DNA of 64,000 bases from Lycocorax pyrrhopterus obiensis. Its lineage: Eukaryota; Chordata; Aves; Passeriformes; Paradisaeidae. A program made the position numbers and the translations under genes. The notes below the pieces were generated by a model. The model made no database searches and had not been told where the DNA came from. It was given only the letters and a program-made list of their open reading frames with translations. The stretch lies in NCBI GenBank assembly GCA_014706295.1, contig JACSVZ010000002.1, positions 59,229,617-59,293,616 on the forward strand, given 5' to 3'. This document shows positions 62,541 through 64,000 of the stretch, piece after piece; positions within the stretch are counted from its first letter, which is position 1, and every line of letters begins with the position of its first letter.

Positions 62541-62603
62541 CACACACACACACACACACACACACACCCCCCTCCACCCCCCACACCCCTCTACCCACCC
62601 CCC
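62541..62603. repeat. (CA)13 joined to a C-rich tract
   Basis: (CA)13 at 62541-62566 runs straight into C-runs at 62567-62572, 62577-62582, 62586-62589, 62594-62596 and 62598-62603, separated by 1-4 bases. The - strand therefore has five runs of at least three G with short loops, which satisfies the usual G-quadruplex pattern. The CA array can adopt Z-form DNA. Likely length-variable. Confidence 0.95.
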
Positions 62604-63195
62604 TTTGTAGCACTGGTTTTAGGATGCCTGGCCAGGCTGATGGGCTCTGCCTTAGAAAACTAGGGTGGAGGCACTTCCCAAACTCAGGTTTTAGTCAAAG
62701 CTCCCAAGAAAGGGAAAGCAAGGTTTCTGTGAAGATGAAATAGAGACACATGAGTGCAGAAGCACATGAAAAGAAAAAAGTGAATGATTTTTGTTCTTTT
62801 AACAAACTCTTCCCAATTAAAAGAAGCAGAAAGCAGAAAGTACTCGAAAATAGGTCCTATGGTTGCAGAACCACATTTCTGAAATACGTATCTCTCAAGT
62901 ATCAAACTACACTGCAGAATGACTAATTGTGGGGTGACTAATCCCTGTCTCCCCTCCAAAACTATTACTTCACAGTGGCCGAGAAAACATACCATAAAGA
63001 TGTTGTTATTGCATCACTCACATTTATTTGCATTGAGAAAAACTGAGCCTTTTACAGTACTTGTCTGATTACCAAGAGAGATGCTTCTTCCATGCCAGAA
63101 AAAGAAAGGACCACTTAGTCTTCACAACTCACCCTGTACAGTTGTAAAGGTGTTTAGTTAAACACCTCGGGGCTGGGGAGATTGCTTTCAAGCAA
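62604..63195. other. Unique non-coding sequence
   Basis: Nothing recognised. Confidence 0.5.
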
Positions 63196-63270
63196 AAAAA
63201 ACCCCAAACAACAAAACAAAACAAATAAAAACAAAAAAACCACTCAAACACCCCCCTCCTGCAAAAAAAA
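63196..63270. repeat. A-rich tract with C and G interruptions
   Basis: caaaa/caaac words over about 45 bp, then a C-run, an A8 run and a short G6 run. Low-complexity sequence without an associated gene. Confidence 0.85.
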
Positions 63271-63339
63271 GTTGGGGGGCAGGGAGACGGCAGAAGCAGA
63301 TGGATATTCAGGTTGACAGAAAATGAAAACCTGCCTTCG

Positions 63340-63700
63340 TCTTGCTTTCATTAGTCTTCATTATATGACCACGACAGCTTTAATTGCTGCCCTGCATACA
63401 TAAGTAATAAAAATGTAAAATGTTTAAATGAACTGTGGCTCCCAAAAGCCATTATAAAAGATTAATGATGAGTATTATTTGCTAACTTAAACCTCTTCAA
63501 GAAACACATCTGAGCAGCCCTTGTGGTTAAGATGATATTAGAACAATATTTGCTGGACTACTTGTCTCAACTCATTATGCCCCAAGATTTGATGGTTTTG
63601 ATTACTCCATCTTTAGCTAGTCTGAATTCTAGACATATTTGATTGCAATTTACTCATTCCTGACAAGTTCTCCCACTCCTGCAATCCAAAGAAAGAGTCT
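63340..63700. promoter_or_regulatory. AT-rich stretch, candidate conserved non-coding element
   Basis: High-complexity AT-rich sequence with several homeodomain-type and octamer-like words (ctttaattg at 63380, gattaatgatg at 63460, ggttttgattac at 63594, ttgattgcaattta at 63639) and no repeat signature. The style resembles vertebrate non-coding elements conserved between birds and mammals. Low confidence: conservation cannot be seen from one genome. Confidence 0.25.
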
Positions 63701-64000
63701 TCAGGTACTCATAGTCACATTCTCTCTTCAAGAATTGCTGATGCTTGCTTCGATGGCTTTTACTGCCAAAGTTGTTGAATATATAGTTTATTAGTAGCAC
63801 TCCAGAAATTACTGTGCTAATTAATACACTATCCAGCTGAAGGGAAAATTACACAACCTTTTCTATTTAAATTGGAATCAGTACCAAGACCTATCTTTAA
63901 ACTGCCACTTTCCCTTGAGGGGCACAGATTTGGATCTGAATTCAAATGCGAGAAAGAAGTTTTATTTCTAAAGTGGCACCAAAGCAAAGCCAAGTTTTGA
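63701..64000. other. Unique non-coding sequence at window end
   Basis: Nothing recognised. Confidence 0.45.

Noticed and set aside
1..64000. CRISPR array, operon, bacterial or viral gene cluster
   Set aside because: The repeat content is avian, there are no long tandem coding frames, no ribosome-binding pattern and no regularly spaced repeats. No LTR retrovirus gene remnants were recognised either.

Overview
This window is vertebrate nuclear DNA, almost certainly from a bird. At least seven CR1 retrotransposon fragments are spread through it on both strands, with the truncated 5' ends and short 8-bp tail repeats (ATTCTATG or ATTCTGTA type) typical of avian CR1. One short element joins a tRNA-Ile-like head to a CR1-type tail, the architecture described for the songbird SINE TguSINE1, so a passerine is my best guess. 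That is an inference from family knowledge. I could not search a database.

I find no protein-coding gene. No open frame exceeds 157 codons. The longest ones lie in GC-richer stretches open on both strands, and none shows a domain, a signal-plus-mature-protein layout or a convincing exon chain. The window reads as intergenic or deep-intronic sequence of ordinary AT-rich composition.

Layout. At 1-9 kb: unique sequence, a + strand CR1 (2.6-3.1 kb), a - strand CR1 end (3.7 kb), a GC-rich patch, an 11-bp tandem repeat and a MIR-like fossil (7.3 kb). At 9.1-9.5 kb: a degraded reverse-transcriptase tail of an L2/CR1-clade LINE. At 9.5-26 kb: unique sequence with a second MIR-like fragment (15.4 kb) and short ancient amniote-repeat scraps. 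At 26.1 kb: the tRNA-Ile/CR1 SINE. At 28.5 kb: a - strand CR1. At 29-35.8 kb: unique sequence with an AT-rich, homeodomain-motif-rich stretch (30.4-30.8 kb). At 35.8-36.4 kb: the longest CR1 (+). At 41-43.9 kb: an ancient SINE, an ancient repeat whose tail is a (TAA)n array, a second (AAT)n array and a CR1 stub. At 44-45.2 kb: GC-rich sequence. At 45.4-45.9 kb: a - strand CR1. At 47.1-47.3 kb: a degenerate interstitial telomeric block. At 56.6-57.1 kb: a + strand CR1 followed by a striking 31-bp perfect inverted repeat. At 62.5 kb: (CA)13 next to a C-rich tract able to form a G-quadruplex on the - strand. From 63.3 kb to the end: AT-rich sequence that looks like conserved non-coding DNA.

Nothing here acts as a gene system. 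The value lies in the layered repeat record (ancient L2/MIR, older CR1, younger SINE), the telomere-like block, the long hairpin, and a few stretches that could be regulatory.
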